64,000 nucleotides of DNA from Cristatella mucedo. Taxonomy: Eukaryota; Bryozoa; Phylactolaemata; Cristatellidae. A program made the translations under genes and the position numbers. Location of the stretch: positions 4,737,501 through 4,801,500 of the forward strand of contig WPIO01000013.1 in the NCBI GenBank assembly GCA_009760855.2. Direction: 5' to 3'. The notes under the pieces are model-generated. The model saw nothing but the letters and a program-made list of their open reading frames with translations, searched no databases and was not told the DNA's origin. Positions 48,901 through 56,730 of the stretch are shown one piece after another. Numbering within the stretch: position 1 is the first letter of the stretch; each line of letters opens with the position of its first letter.

Positions 48901-51856
48901 TTATACGACGATCGACCTAGGCCGGTCCGCTGCTCTTGTGCCATGCCTAAAAATCGGAGCAATGCCTATCCAAGGCGACTTGATCGATCGTACTTATGAG
49001 GTTCAATAAGGCAGCCGGGTGAGGCGAGCCAATATTAAGAGCTACCTAGGCCTTTGGTTCTTAGCCCAAGGATAGGGTGCTCGGTCATAACGACCTGCGC
49101 CGTGAGATCAAGTTCTCTAGCAAATAAGCAATGCTTCATTCCCCAATGCAAGCGTAGATATTGCCAAAAAGGCTTTCCTGAACTTCATAAATGAGGCTGG
49201 CGAGTCAGCTGACATATTTTTAGTTTATTGTATCCCTTAGTGAGCTTCGCAACTTACATTCGGCCAGACAGTGCATAACATAAGCACAGGATTACTTGGA
49301 TCGCACCCGAAGTTGCCAACGAGGAAAATTGAGAAAATATCGTGAAGAGTAAACAATGACAGTACAAACTTACATTTTTTGAAATACCTGGATAGCTCTT
49401 AAGCAAGTGCTTCAACTTCAGTCTTCCTTCTCTCGAGGAAGCGCGGGCTTTTCTCCAGTTATTGCGTGCAGTTTTTAGTGGCCCCTGACTAGGGATACGA
49501 CCCTCGTCGTTTCCCTAGTCAGCGGCCACTCTACAAGGTGACACTTGCCCTCAGGCTCTGTTAGCCCCTGAGACTTCCTCAGCCTCTGCTAGCCACTCTA
49601 CGAATTCGTATTCTACGATCCCTACGTATACACGCTACATACGTAATAAAAAACGAATACAGACATTCCGATAGAGTGTAGTTCTTCTGAAGAGCAGTAG
49701 TTAGACTAGCAGTGGAATAATGGTAAACGTCGAGAGAATACTAACAAATGTGTCTAACGCTAGAAAACTGCTATGGTACCTGTTAAGAAACTAGCATACT
49801 ACAGGTTGGGTTGGAAGTTTTGAAGATCTGGAAATATAAGAAAAATCGATTATACCCACCGCGTCTAAACCGGAAGCAAAGCAACTAAAACTAAAAAGCT
49901 ACCGATCTCACAACCACATGCGACTTGTGTCACAATTTTTTTAGCCTTGATAAGTTGAGGTACATTTTACAGCTGGGTGAGGTGCATGCATTTGACGTAC
50001 AGTGGTAGCTTTGGACTTTTAAAATCCATAACTCAGTCAATACTTGGTGTAACATTGTGAAATTTTAAATGCAAGTTCAGCCCTGCTTGCAAATTACTCC
50101 AGAAGTTTATTGCTGACTTATAATTGATAATTATTGGTACACACGTCTATTATTTCAGAAAATATAGCGTCAGAAAATTGATGACGTGTGCAGTACTTAT
50201 TCAACCTAAATAAGAAATGTAAAGCAGTGATTTGTAAGCAGGGCTGGGCTCAAAAACGTTAAATTTCACGTTGATCTGTGAGCTACTGGCCGACTTGCGG
50301 AATTTAAAAGGTACACAGTTATACTGAAAATGAAGCTGCTTAAAAATCAAATGCATGCACCTAAACCAGCTGCAAACAAGTACCTCCATGTACCACAGTT
50401 CAAACAAGTTGGGACATGAGTAGCAAGCGACGCAGAGATCGGTAACTTTTTGGATATTAATAATAATAATAATGTACTTGATAAAGCGCCCACAGAGAAC
50501 TTAATTTCTTTCTAGGCACTTTACATTTGATGCAAAGGGAAATGCAATTAAATGGTAAGTAAAATCATGCTTGAAAAACAAACAAAATTAATAACATGGT
50601 TAGGGGTGACATGCACAGGGTCAGCATGCAAATGTGGTTACTGGCAGCATGCACAGTGTCAGCACGCATAAGCACGTGAAGGACGAATGACAGGGACCCA
50701 CTAAATGCTGTCCTAAATAGGTGTGTTTTTAGGTTCCTTTTAAATGTGGTCAGGTCAGGGGATGTTCTGACACAGGTCGGGAGGGAGTTCCAGGCTGTGG
50801 GAGCATACGAACTAAATGCACGGTCTCCAAAGGATTTGAGGTTTGTACGAGGTATTTCTAGACTGTTGGATTCCGAAGAGCGGGTGGTACGATGCTTGGC
50901 CTGATGCGGGAGTATGTCGGAGAGATAGGCTGGAGCCATAGAATGAAGGGACCTAAAAGTGAGCGACAAAACCTTGAAGTCAATCCGTTGCTTGACTGGT
51001 AGCCAGTGCAGGTCGGCGAGACGTGGAGTAATGTGGCAACTGCGACGTTCACGACAGACAAGCCTATCTGCGGAGTTTTGCACCAGCTGCAATCGCCTGA
51101 TCGCACATGCTGGTAGGCCAGTAAGCAGTGAGTTGCAGAAGTCGAGACGAGATGTCACGAATGCATGGACCAACTTGGACGTGGTATCCTTATCTAAACA
51201 AGCCCGAATTTTAGCAATATTATGAAGCTGAAAATAGGCAGATTTGACCGTGGAGCTGATATGTTTGTCTAACGAGAGGTCGCTTTGGAATATGACACCT
51301 AGATTTCGAGCTGAAGATTTCTAGATTTTTTGCAATCGGTTTACTTTCAGTTTGGGCCTGGTGTGCATAAACAATTTTTCCTTCTACGCGGAATTCTGTA
51401 TAGCTTCCGAACCAATTATAATATGCTTGTGTTTTGAAAGGTACGCTAAAAATTTGTTTTTCTGTCGTTCGCATTACGTACCTAGGAATATGAACTTGTC
51501 AGAAGTAGCCACTGTCGGGTGGCTATAGTCAGCACAAAAATCCTTACACTCCAGAGGCACAACAGCGTAAGGCAACCGAGGCACTGCTGGAGTAATTGCA
51601 AACAACGAGAGGGAAGATGGTCATCAAGAATCAGAGCTTGAAAATTGGTGACTTTTGACAATAATGTCCGTGTGTGGGCACGCTGCTTTCGCGCCGTAGA
51701 AATCGAAAGTCTTTGAAAGCCCTCGTTCATTAGCAGAACTCTACAGGAGCGTGTCTGAGCGTGCCCGAACGTACCTGAGCGTGTAGAGGTTTGCTACTTA
51801 CCTGCAACAGTGGAGTCATAGCGACCAAATAGAAGAAACAGTATACTAGCGAGCAT
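26174..51856 (-). CDS. Four-sushi plus CD59-like (Ly6/uPAR) GPI-type surface protein
   Basis: Model on the minus strand, 5' to 3': 51856-51802 signal peptide; 46492-46307 CCP1; 43861-43763 and 43406-43314 CCP2; 34769-34578 CCP3; 29558-29373 CCP4; 26944-26850 and 26521-26174 LU domain and tail. Each junction up to the LU domain is phase 1, the LU intron is phase 0, and the sum is 1254 bases (417 residues). All introns are GT-AG. Four CCPs plus GPI is the plan of CD55/DAF and one LU domain plus GPI that of CD59, so a membrane complement-regulator role is inferred, not shown. An undetected exon or a gene boundary between CCP4 and LU is possible; transcripts would decide. Confidence 0.6.
26850..26944 (-). 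CDS. Exon: LU (CD59-like) first half
   Basis: Between acceptor TTTTCGATCGCAG and donor GTAAGC. Reads [20 protein letters not shown] then [11 protein letters not shown]. LxCYxC is the classic opening of Ly6/uPAR domains, with five cysteines in this exon and one N-glycosylation site (NET). It begins in phase 1, matching the end of the CCP4 exon, and ends in phase 0. Confidence 0.8.
26945..27870. other. Intron sequence, no further exon found
   Basis: GC-rich with short open frames on both strands; no sushi or LU cysteine pattern. A poly-C run lies at 27422-27431. Confidence 0.4.
27875..28100. repeat. (GA)n and (GGAT/GGAC)n microsatellites
   Basis: GA repeat to about 28028, then ATGGATGGATG, CACGGACGG and similar tetranucleotide units to about 28100. 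Lies in the CCP4-LU intron. Confidence 0.9.
28100..29370. other. Intron sequence; one long frame of doubtful meaning
   Basis: A 215-codon minus-strand frame (28594-29241) has no recognised domain, unremarkable composition and lies in GC-rich intron sequence. I treat it as chance. Confidence 0.3.
29373..29558 (-). CDS. Exon: sushi/CCP domain 4
   Basis: 62 codons, phase 1 at both ends, acceptor CGCTTGCAG and donor GTATGC. Reads [54 protein letters not shown]. Four cysteines, the tryptophan before the last cysteine and the Pro/Gly pattern define a complement control module. One N-glycosylation site (NGT). Confidence 0.92.
30138..30290 (-). mobile_element. tRNA-derived SINE carrying a LINE-B-type 3' tail
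   Basis: Minus strand: tRNA-like head AGCTGGATTGGTCCGGCGG, TTAAGGCGCTCGCC, GTCGTGGGCTCTAGCCCC, then CATATGTAAAGCGCCTGAAT, AGAGATTAAGTTCTATTGGG and an AT-rich end. The last part equals the LINE-B terminus. It differs in head sequence from the commoner SINE family. Confidence 0.7.
31629..31711 (+). mobile_element. Tail-only LINE-B insertion with target duplication
   Basis: Only the terminal hairpin (AAAGTGCCTAGAGAGAGATT to GGGCGCTTTATC) and ATT tail, about 67 bp. Flanked by AATCATGT at 31629-31636 and 31704-31711. Host Gypsy sequence resumes immediately after (integrase zinc finger). It could equally be a SINE that lost its head. Confidence 0.8.
32998..33672 (+). mobile_element. LINE-B 3' fragment inserted in the Gypsy element
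   Basis: RT C-terminus ([10 protein letters not shown] in one frame; [40 protein letters not shown]), 3'UTR, hairpin and ATT tail ending near 33672. Gypsy-like sequence is seen before and after. Confidence 0.8.
34047..34425 (-). mobile_element. LINE-B 3' fragment
   Basis: Minus-strand tail (AATAATAACAAATCTGTATA), 3'UTR and a short piece of RT C-terminus ([22 protein letters not shown]). Ends about 150 bases from the CCP3 exon. Confidence 0.75.
34578..34769 (-). CDS. Exon: sushi/CCP domain 3
   Basis: 64 codons, phase 1 at both ends, acceptor CTCTTTTCCAG and donor GTGAGC. Reads [54 protein letters not shown]. Four CCP cysteines and the tryptophan are present; one N-glycosylation site (NAS). 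Confidence 0.9.
34925..35070 (+). mobile_element. LINE-A terminus followed by (CAT)n repeat
   Basis: GCTTACCAAAAGCCGCTTAGG, CTCTCCTGCATAACA and GGAATTACAGACGGTGACA match the LINE-A 3' end. Instead of ACATT repeats it runs into CATCATCA to about 35070. Confidence 0.6.
35070..35520. other. AT-rich intron sequence, nothing recognised
   Basis: Intron between CCP2 and CCP3 exons. No exon, repeat motif or long open frame. Confidence 0.5.
35528..38065 (-). mobile_element. LINE-A copy, decayed, with a tail copy inserted in its endonuclease
   Basis: Minus strand from 38065: endonuclease start ([46 protein letters not shown]), an unrelated LINE-A 3' piece at about 37250-37590, then endonuclease again (ETIVTLTTL-like; hallmark histidine region near 37100), an inter-domain part, RT start ([18 protein letters not shown]) near 36350, and the 3' end at about 36090-35528. 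Most of the RT core is deleted. Confidence 0.7.
38158..40690 (-). mobile_element. LINE-A best copy: reverse transcriptase region, 5' truncated
   Basis: L2/CR1-like element. The minus strand has three coding blocks: 40631-40134 (linker after the endonuclease, with [15 protein letters not shown]), 40071-39316 ([69 protein letters not shown]), 39340-38226 ([31 protein letters not shown] with intact YADD, to [18 protein letters not shown]). Breaks lie near 40100, 39330 and in a poly-T/A run near 38835. It ends with a short TAATGTAATG tail. No endonuclease, so immobile. Confidence 0.85.
40691..41385. other. Intron sequence, unclassified
   Basis: Includes a poly-C run near 40790-40799. No domain or repeat match identified. 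Confidence 0.35.
41388..41840 (+). mobile_element. LINE 3' fragment of a third lineage
   Basis: Plus strand resembles RT C-terminus ([30 protein letters not shown]), related to LINE-B but clearly more diverged, ending [10 protein letters not shown] then a stop. Confidence 0.6.
41841..43313. other. Intron sequence, no exon found
   Basis: Searched for cysteine-spaced frames next to splice sites on the minus strand; none found. Confidence 0.4.
43314..43406 (-). CDS. Exon: sushi/CCP domain 2, second half
   Basis: 31 codons, phase 1 at both ends; donor GTAAGA, acceptor CGTTGCAAG. Reads [20 protein letters not shown] then [10 protein letters not shown], giving cysteines 3 and 4 and the tryptophan of the module started by the next exon upstream. 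Confidence 0.88.
43441..43520. repeat. 20-bp minisatellite
   Basis: Three copies of a 20-base unit (GGCGAGCACACCTCCAGACA in one register), preceded by a diverged copy, in the intron splitting CCP2 and beginning about 35 bases from the second-half exon. Confidence 0.9.
43566..43735 (-). mobile_element. tRNA-derived SINE
   Basis: Minus strand: GGGTCTTAGCCCTGGGGTAA (A-box side), GTGGGCTCAAGTCCTGC (B box), CACCGCAAGCGGTGGTGATA, AAATGAGGCTGTTAAATCAG. It occupies half of the intron splitting CCP2. Confidence 0.85.
43763..43861 (-). CDS. Exon: sushi/CCP domain 2, first half
   Basis: 33 codons, phase 1 at both ends; acceptor GTTCCTTTCAG, donor GTAGGC. Reads [29 protein letters not shown]: cysteines 1 and 2. 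Joined to 43406-43314 it makes a complete CCP module; the others are each encoded by one exon. Confidence 0.88.
43870..46300. other. Intron between CCP1 and CCP2, no exon recognised
   Basis: Contains GC-rich frames near 44000-44370 and an unrecognised stretch at 45450-46080 whose plus strand ends [17 protein letters not shown] then a stop; it may be transposon debris but I cannot name it. Confidence 0.35.
46307..46492 (-). CDS. Exon: sushi/CCP domain 1
   Basis: 62 codons, phase 1 at both ends; acceptor CTACTTTTACAG, donor GTAAGA. Reads [55 protein letters not shown]. All four cysteines and the tryptophan are present; potential N-glycosylation at NVT and NET. The open frame in another phase over the same DNA is a shadow. 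Confidence 0.92.
46500..47685. other. Intron, AT-rich, degenerate local repeats
   Basis: Between 47030 and 47130 phrases such as GCTGTACA and TAGTGCCACGG recur imperfectly. No exon recognised. Confidence 0.4.
47690..48000 (-). mobile_element. Two SINE copies in tandem
   Basis: First: 47690-47865 (GGTTAGCAGCCTTATTT, CGCTTGCAGTGGGCAAT, B box GGACTCGAACC, CTCCTGGGCTAAGATCC). Second: 47873-48000 (GCTGATTTAGCACTCATTTA, CTCTGCAGTGGGAATTAAAG, degraded B box). Same strand, end to end, followed directly by a LINE-A. Confidence 0.75.
48003..48680 (-). mobile_element. LINE-A 3' fragment with open RT C-terminus
   Basis: Starts at its tail (GTAATGTATCTCCGTC). An open frame 48055-48627 runs from [20 protein letters not shown] to [18 protein letters not shown]. 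Nearly the same as 38226-38849, so both are fairly young. Confidence 0.85.
48686..48722 (-). mobile_element. SINE head fragment
   Basis: AAGCGCCTTAACCCTGGGCT matches the A-box end of the SINE family on the minus strand. Confidence 0.5.
49058..49215 (+). mobile_element. Degraded SINE
   Basis: GGTTCTTAGCCCAAGGATAG at the 5' end and TTCATAAATGAGGCTGGCGA at the 3' end, with the CAATGCAAGCGTAGATATTG body between. Confidence 0.55.
49477..49530. repeat. 19-bp inverted repeat (hairpin)
   Basis: Arms AGTGGCCCCTGACTAGGGA (49477-49495) and 49512-49530 pair with one mismatch around a 16-base loop. No gene around it. Confidence 0.75.
49531..50450. other. Intron, nothing recognised
   Basis: AT-rich, only short open frames. 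Confidence 0.45.
50456..51316 (-). mobile_element. LINE-B copy 4, young 3' fragment
   Basis: Minus strand. (ATT)n tail at 50456-50472, hairpin, 3'UTR and an open 202-codon frame (51173-50565) from [20 protein letters not shown] to [15 protein letters not shown]. Very close to the copy at 10882-12261. The 5' end is truncated at about 51316. Confidence 0.85.
51802..51856 (-). CDS. Exon: start codon and signal peptide of the sushi/LU gene
   Basis: Reads [19 protein letters not shown] with the last codon split by a GTAAGT donor (phase 1), as needed by the CCP1 exon 5.3 kb downstream. An in-frame TGA lies 33 bases upstream of the ATG. The hydrophobic core is short, so this assignment is the least certain part of the model. 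Confidence 0.55.
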
Positions 51857-51869
51857 TGAGATCGTTGCT

Positions 51870-52765
51870 TTCAGACGGCCTCGTTGCCGCGGTCAATAGC
51901 AAAGATGCCAGCTGACGTCATCAGGACCGGAAAGAAAAGAGCGTCAAGCGAGCTTCCATTACTCGCAGCTAAATAGAGCGCAGTGTCTTGACTTAAAGCT
52001 CTCGAGCGGGACGCTTCAAGAGGAAGTTGTTGTTGCAGAGTGAGCCTGGTTACGCGCTTAGAAACCGAGGTAGGGTGTAGAACTGCTGACATAGCAGCCT
52101 ATCCAACGCTGATACCTTGGCGCGCCACCTATTGTGTTGCTTAATCCTTTCCTAAACCAGCTGTGGTTCATTCACTACCGTTGTTGCTTGGGACGAAGGT
52201 CTTTGGCTGCTACGAGCGCATTGAAAGCTGTCCAGGTTTTTAGTAATACCATACATTTTAATATTACTTTTTTAATTTTAAAAATATTAAATAAATAAAA
52301 ATTTTTTTAACCATAGACAATTTACTCGCGTAAAACCGACTTAGCTCGAATGCCATTAACAGACCATTATGCATATTCGGTGTAATACCTGCACATTACC
52401 GTTACTCTGCTAGGCAAAGGAAAAAAAAAAACGGGAACGGTTGTGACGGCTTGCTGCGATGCTAGTGCTCCTTTCGAGTAGACCAGTAGGTGGCCTTATG
52501 ACCTTACGAGTCACAAATTCCATTGAAAATTGAATTTCAGCTCTGGACCCCTGCCTACAAAATTTCCTAAGCACATAAACACGATTTTGCCTGCAATAAT
52601 AATAATATTAATGGATGTATTTAGCAGCTAGGTGAAACAAAACGACCATCTATGAGGACAACAAAATCCCCATATATATGACAGGTATAGCATAAAAGAA
52701 GAATTTTATTTAGTTATCCATAACGTTAGATTTTTCAGAACTCGTTCGCAGAAAGGAAAATTAAA
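51870..52765. other. Presumed promoter region between head-to-head genes
   Basis: No domain-bearing frame. AT-rich with poly-A/T runs (52250-52310, 52420-52430). If both flanking first exons are real, the two genes would share about 0.9 kb of upstream DNA. Confidence 0.3.
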
Positions 52766-52769
52766 ATGG

Positions 52770-53260
52770 ATGGAGCAAATGCCGCGAGGAAAGGGTCAAG
52801 TTTTTGGTTCATTTTTTATTATTATTTTGTTATTATTATTTGTTCATTCAGCCGCCGAATCAGCAGATGACGTGATGTCATTTTATTCTGCTGTAAGTTT
52901 CTCGCTCACTTTCATACAAAAACTAATGCCCAACACAGACAAAAAATCTAATCACAATGTGTAAATTAAAAAACAAAAACAGTTGGCAATCATGCTCTAA
53001 ATTTTATTTCTATGAGATTTCTTTCTCGTTTGGCTTAATATGAAGATTAAACCAATGGACTACGTAGACATAGGTGGATTGCTTTCCGAGTTCCTTCTGT
53101 CACTCATTTCCTTTACGCAACGATGCTTGACGTGCCGCCTCAGCTAGCTGCCGCTGCTGTCGCGGATACCGCGAAGTTGAAGCCATCCGAGCTCAAAACG
53201 CCGCAAGGAAAAGAGCTTCTATCCATTTTGAGAATCACGCGAGTACTTTGTCCGTAGCAC
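52770..53260 (+). CDS. Candidate small secreted peptide (two exons), low confidence
   Basis: Exon 1 (52770-52892) reads MEQMPRGKGQVFGSF, then FIIILLLLFVHSAA and ESADDVMSFYSA, a signal-peptide shape, ending at a strong GTAAGT donor in phase 0. A possible second exon starts after CCGCCTCAG near 53150 (LAAAAVADTAKLKPSEL...) and reaches TAG near 53260. A competing ATG four bases earlier opens another frame. No family recognised. Confidence 0.25.
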
Positions 53261-53261
53261 A

Positions 53262-53690
53262 GCATGAATTGCGCGTGAGTGGACGTGCACGTGCGCGCCA
53301 CCAACCGGGTAAGTGCCATCGTCATCGTACGTGGGCCCTGTCGATGCGAGTCCGTTTTCGGATGCCCAGACAGTCTAGTACTACCGCTCAGGCTTGTTGT
53401 CATTTAGTGCTCATGCGGGTAGTAGTGCTGCCTGCTCGTTCAGCCTCTCGTATCCTGCTAGGCTTCGCTGCCAAACTGGCACTTGCATGTATCGTTGTTG
53501 CTAACTGCAATCTCCCGTTAGAACTGACGATAACACCTCGAACTGAGTGCAAAAAAAAGCCGAAGCTGACCTTGACCCTTGACCTCGAAGCTGTGATCAC
53601 TTTTAACTGGTGCCACTGGAGGTTCGCTCCTCGAGCCTCGAGCCCAGTTGTTTACAGCCTAATTCGTCTGCACTCCGTCTACGTAGACTA
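53262..53690. other. No gene recognised
   Basis: Plus strand has a 147-codon frame with no domain; codon usage and repeats give no support. Confidence 0.3.
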
Positions 53691-53693
53691 GTC

Positions 53694-56600
53694 CCACGAA
53701 CCCACTAAACGCTGCGTTATATTGATGAGCTTTTAGTTTCTTTTTAAATGTGATCAAGTCAGGAGATGTCGTGACACGAGTCGGAAGTGAGTCCCGGGGC
53801 CTTGGGAGCATGCAAACTAAAGGCACGATCTCCGTGAAGAGTTTGAGGGTTATACGAGGCATGGGTAAGCAACTAGATTCCGAAAATCTGATGATACGAC
53901 TGGTATGGAAGTAGATTTTATAGGTAGGCAGGAGCCAAAGAATGAAAAGACCTAGAAGTGAGCGACATAACCTGGAAGTCGATGCATTGCTTGACTGGTA
54001 GCCAGTGCAGGTAGGAGATAGGTAGTGTTATGTGGCAACTGCGACGCTCACGACAGACAAGCCTGGCTGCAGAATTTTGCACCAGCTGTAAGTGCCTAAT
54101 TGCACAGGCCGGTAGACCAGCAAGCAGTGATTTACAGAAGTCAAGACGGGATCACAAATGCATAGACAAACTTAGATGCGATATCCTTATCTGCATGGAC
54201 CAACTTGGATGTGATATCCTTATCGAAACAAGCCCAAATTTTAGCAATTGTATGTAGCTGAAAGTAGGCAGACTTGACTGCTGAGCTGATGTGGTCGTCT
54301 AATGAAAGGTCACTTTGAAACAGGATACCTAGATTTCGTTCAGATTAAACAGGAGACGTGCTGATATCAGATTAAACAGGAGACGTGCGGATATCAGATT
54401 AAACAGGAGACGCGCTGATATCAGATTAAACAGGAGACGCGCTGATATCAGATTAAACAGGAGACGCGCTGATATCAGATTAAACAGGAGACGCGCTGAT
54501 ATCAGATTAAACAGGAGACGCGCTGATATCAGATTAAACAGGAGACGCGCTGATATCAGATTAAACAGGAGACGCGCTGATATCAGATTAAACAGGAGAC
54601 GCGCTGATATCAGATAAAAACAGGAGACGCGCTGCTGGCGGAGTCGATTGTGAATGTTATTCTCTTCACGAATTGAATCACACTTGGCTTGCCCATAACT
54701 AAGTAAGTTTTATTTTTATTATCATTCAATTTTAAAAAGGTTGCTGCCATCCGTGCGCAGATGCCATCGATATATGCAGCAAGAGAGTTTAGAGAATTTG
54801 ACACGTTCGAGGGCTGGGAGGGATCAAAGCAAAGGCACAACTGAGTGCCATTTGCATAGAAGTGAAAGCCTAGCTTGTGCCTGGCAATCACGCCGGCACG
54901 AGGGAGGTTGAAAACCATGAAAAGAACCGGACCTAGCACTGAGCCACGAGATACCCCATATTTCAGAGTTCATCGAATGTTTTTTGTCAAATCACATCAA
55001 TACTCTGGAGTCTTCCACCGAGATAGAGCCTGAACCATCGCAATCAGTACCAGTGCTGCCCGGATGAGATGAGAGGCGCTCAAGAAGGTCTTGGTTATCG
55101 ATAGTATCAAAAGCTGACGATTAATCGTGCAAAACAAGCATAGATATTCTACCTAAGTCCGAATTTCTATGTAAGTCGTTATGCACCCAAAGCAATGATG
55201 ACTGTTAAGTGATTAGCACGAAAATCAGACTGCGACTTACTTGCAACATTTGAATCTTCAATAGATGAGCTCAGCTGGTCTGCCGCGACTTGATACAGAG
55301 CCTTAAATTGCTAGTTACTCACAGCAGCAGCAGATCAATTCATCGTAAAAGTAGGGCAGTGGGATTAAGGTCAAGAGGACTAGTTGTATTCTTTCATTGT
55401 GATATGAATTTCAATGCGAAGACACTCGTGACCTCCTTGAATGCAGGCATTGAGGTACTGCATGGAATTGAGGAACAGGATTCCATGGGGATGCTGCGGT
55501 CTTAGGTATGGAGTCTGATCTTTTCAATCTTGTTGACAAAGAAGATTAAGAGCGATTAGCTAGATCATCACACGGATCACTAGAGAAATAGCTAATATGG
55601 GAGTGGTTATGGAGATGGTTGATCGTCGACATCAGCATTTTGTGATTGTGCATCTGTGGTTCAACAATGATTCTTTAGAAGCTAGGTTGGCCTTTGCTAT
55701 GACCGATTGGTACGATCTACAGTATTTCTTGTAGGCCTGTCGATGGACAGTCAGTCCTGAGTTTTTGTACGCTTTTTCAAGCTTGCGTTTATTAGTCCTA
55801 GCTAGTTTAAATGTCTGTGGCAAACCATAAGCCATCTGGGCGAGGGCGCACATTGCTCTTAGTCAGAGATGCAAACTCTTTGAGCATGTCAGTTAGTGTC
55901 GTGTTGCAGCAATCACCAAATGTTGACAGGTCGGAAGGGGCAATGAGCAGCAGAGATTAAGCAGATATTATCGCTGGGACAGAATCGATTTCAAGGGTCT
56001 TGAGGTTTTGCGATTCACAGGCAATTTTAGATGAAGAGGAAGAAGGCACACATTGTAGACTGAATAAGATCTGCTCGTGGCCAGATAAGCAGATTTTGGT
56101 AATAGTCGGTTATGAAAAAGTGCAGTTTTACGAGAAAATTTGGTCGAGCTTGTGACGCCTGATGTGAGTAGGGCCATGCACATGAACCACAAGAGATAAT
56201 GAGTCAGTCAGTGCACAAAATGCAGTGCTGAAGTCGTCAGATAAGTTATCAGTGAGAGTTGTTTTAAAATCACCCATGATGAGGAAAGATCAGTTTCTCG
56301 CCCGGAGAATCAAAATGAGATAAGAAAAATCTGAGGTAAAAGAGGACTTGGTACCTGGTGGGCGACAAACTACTGTAAACATTGGTAGCTTGCTGTCGGG
56401 TGAAATCAAGGCGATAGATTCGGAAGACTGCTTCGAGGGTACTGCAAACGGCTTGAAGTCAAAGTTTGAGCATGTGATAATAGTGACTCCACCTCCAGGT
56501 TTGATCTATCTAGGCGTGTGAAATCAGGAAAAGCCAGTCCGGTTGCGTCTTTAATTGTCAGCCATTTTATCGATTTTAGCAAAGCTTCAGTCAAGGCGAG

Positions 56601-56730
56601 CAGATCAAGACTTTTACAGAAATAATGTCGTCTATTAATAGAAGTTTATTGCACATTAATTGAGGATTCCAAAGACAAACGTTTAGTTGGGACGCCGGGG
56701 TTATATCAGGCCTTATAACCACTTACTTAA
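53694..56730 (-). mobile_element. LINE-B copy 5, near full length but dead and lacking its tail
   Basis: Minus strand from about 56730: endonuclease remnants (ALTEALLKSIKWLTIKD near 56550; GDF-like, HVHGPTHIRRHKLDQIFS near 56160), linker (KLARTNKRKLEKAYKNSGL at 55800), RT (VLGPVLFMVFNLPRAGVI, FHFYANGTQLCLCF with YADD changed to YANG), and C-terminal part to 53694. The usual hairpin and ATT tail are absent. Confidence 0.75.
54341..54637. repeat. 27-bp minisatellite, 10 full copies plus a partial
   Basis: Unit starts CAGATTAAACAGGAGACGCG and ends CTGATAT. Units begin every 27 bases from 54341 to 54611. The first two units (GACGTG) differ from the identical inner ones. The array sits inside LINE-B RT sequence. 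Confidence 0.95.

Noticed and set aside
54341-54637. CRISPR-like array
   Set aside because: Units are directly adjacent with no spacers, inside a LINE in an animal genome.
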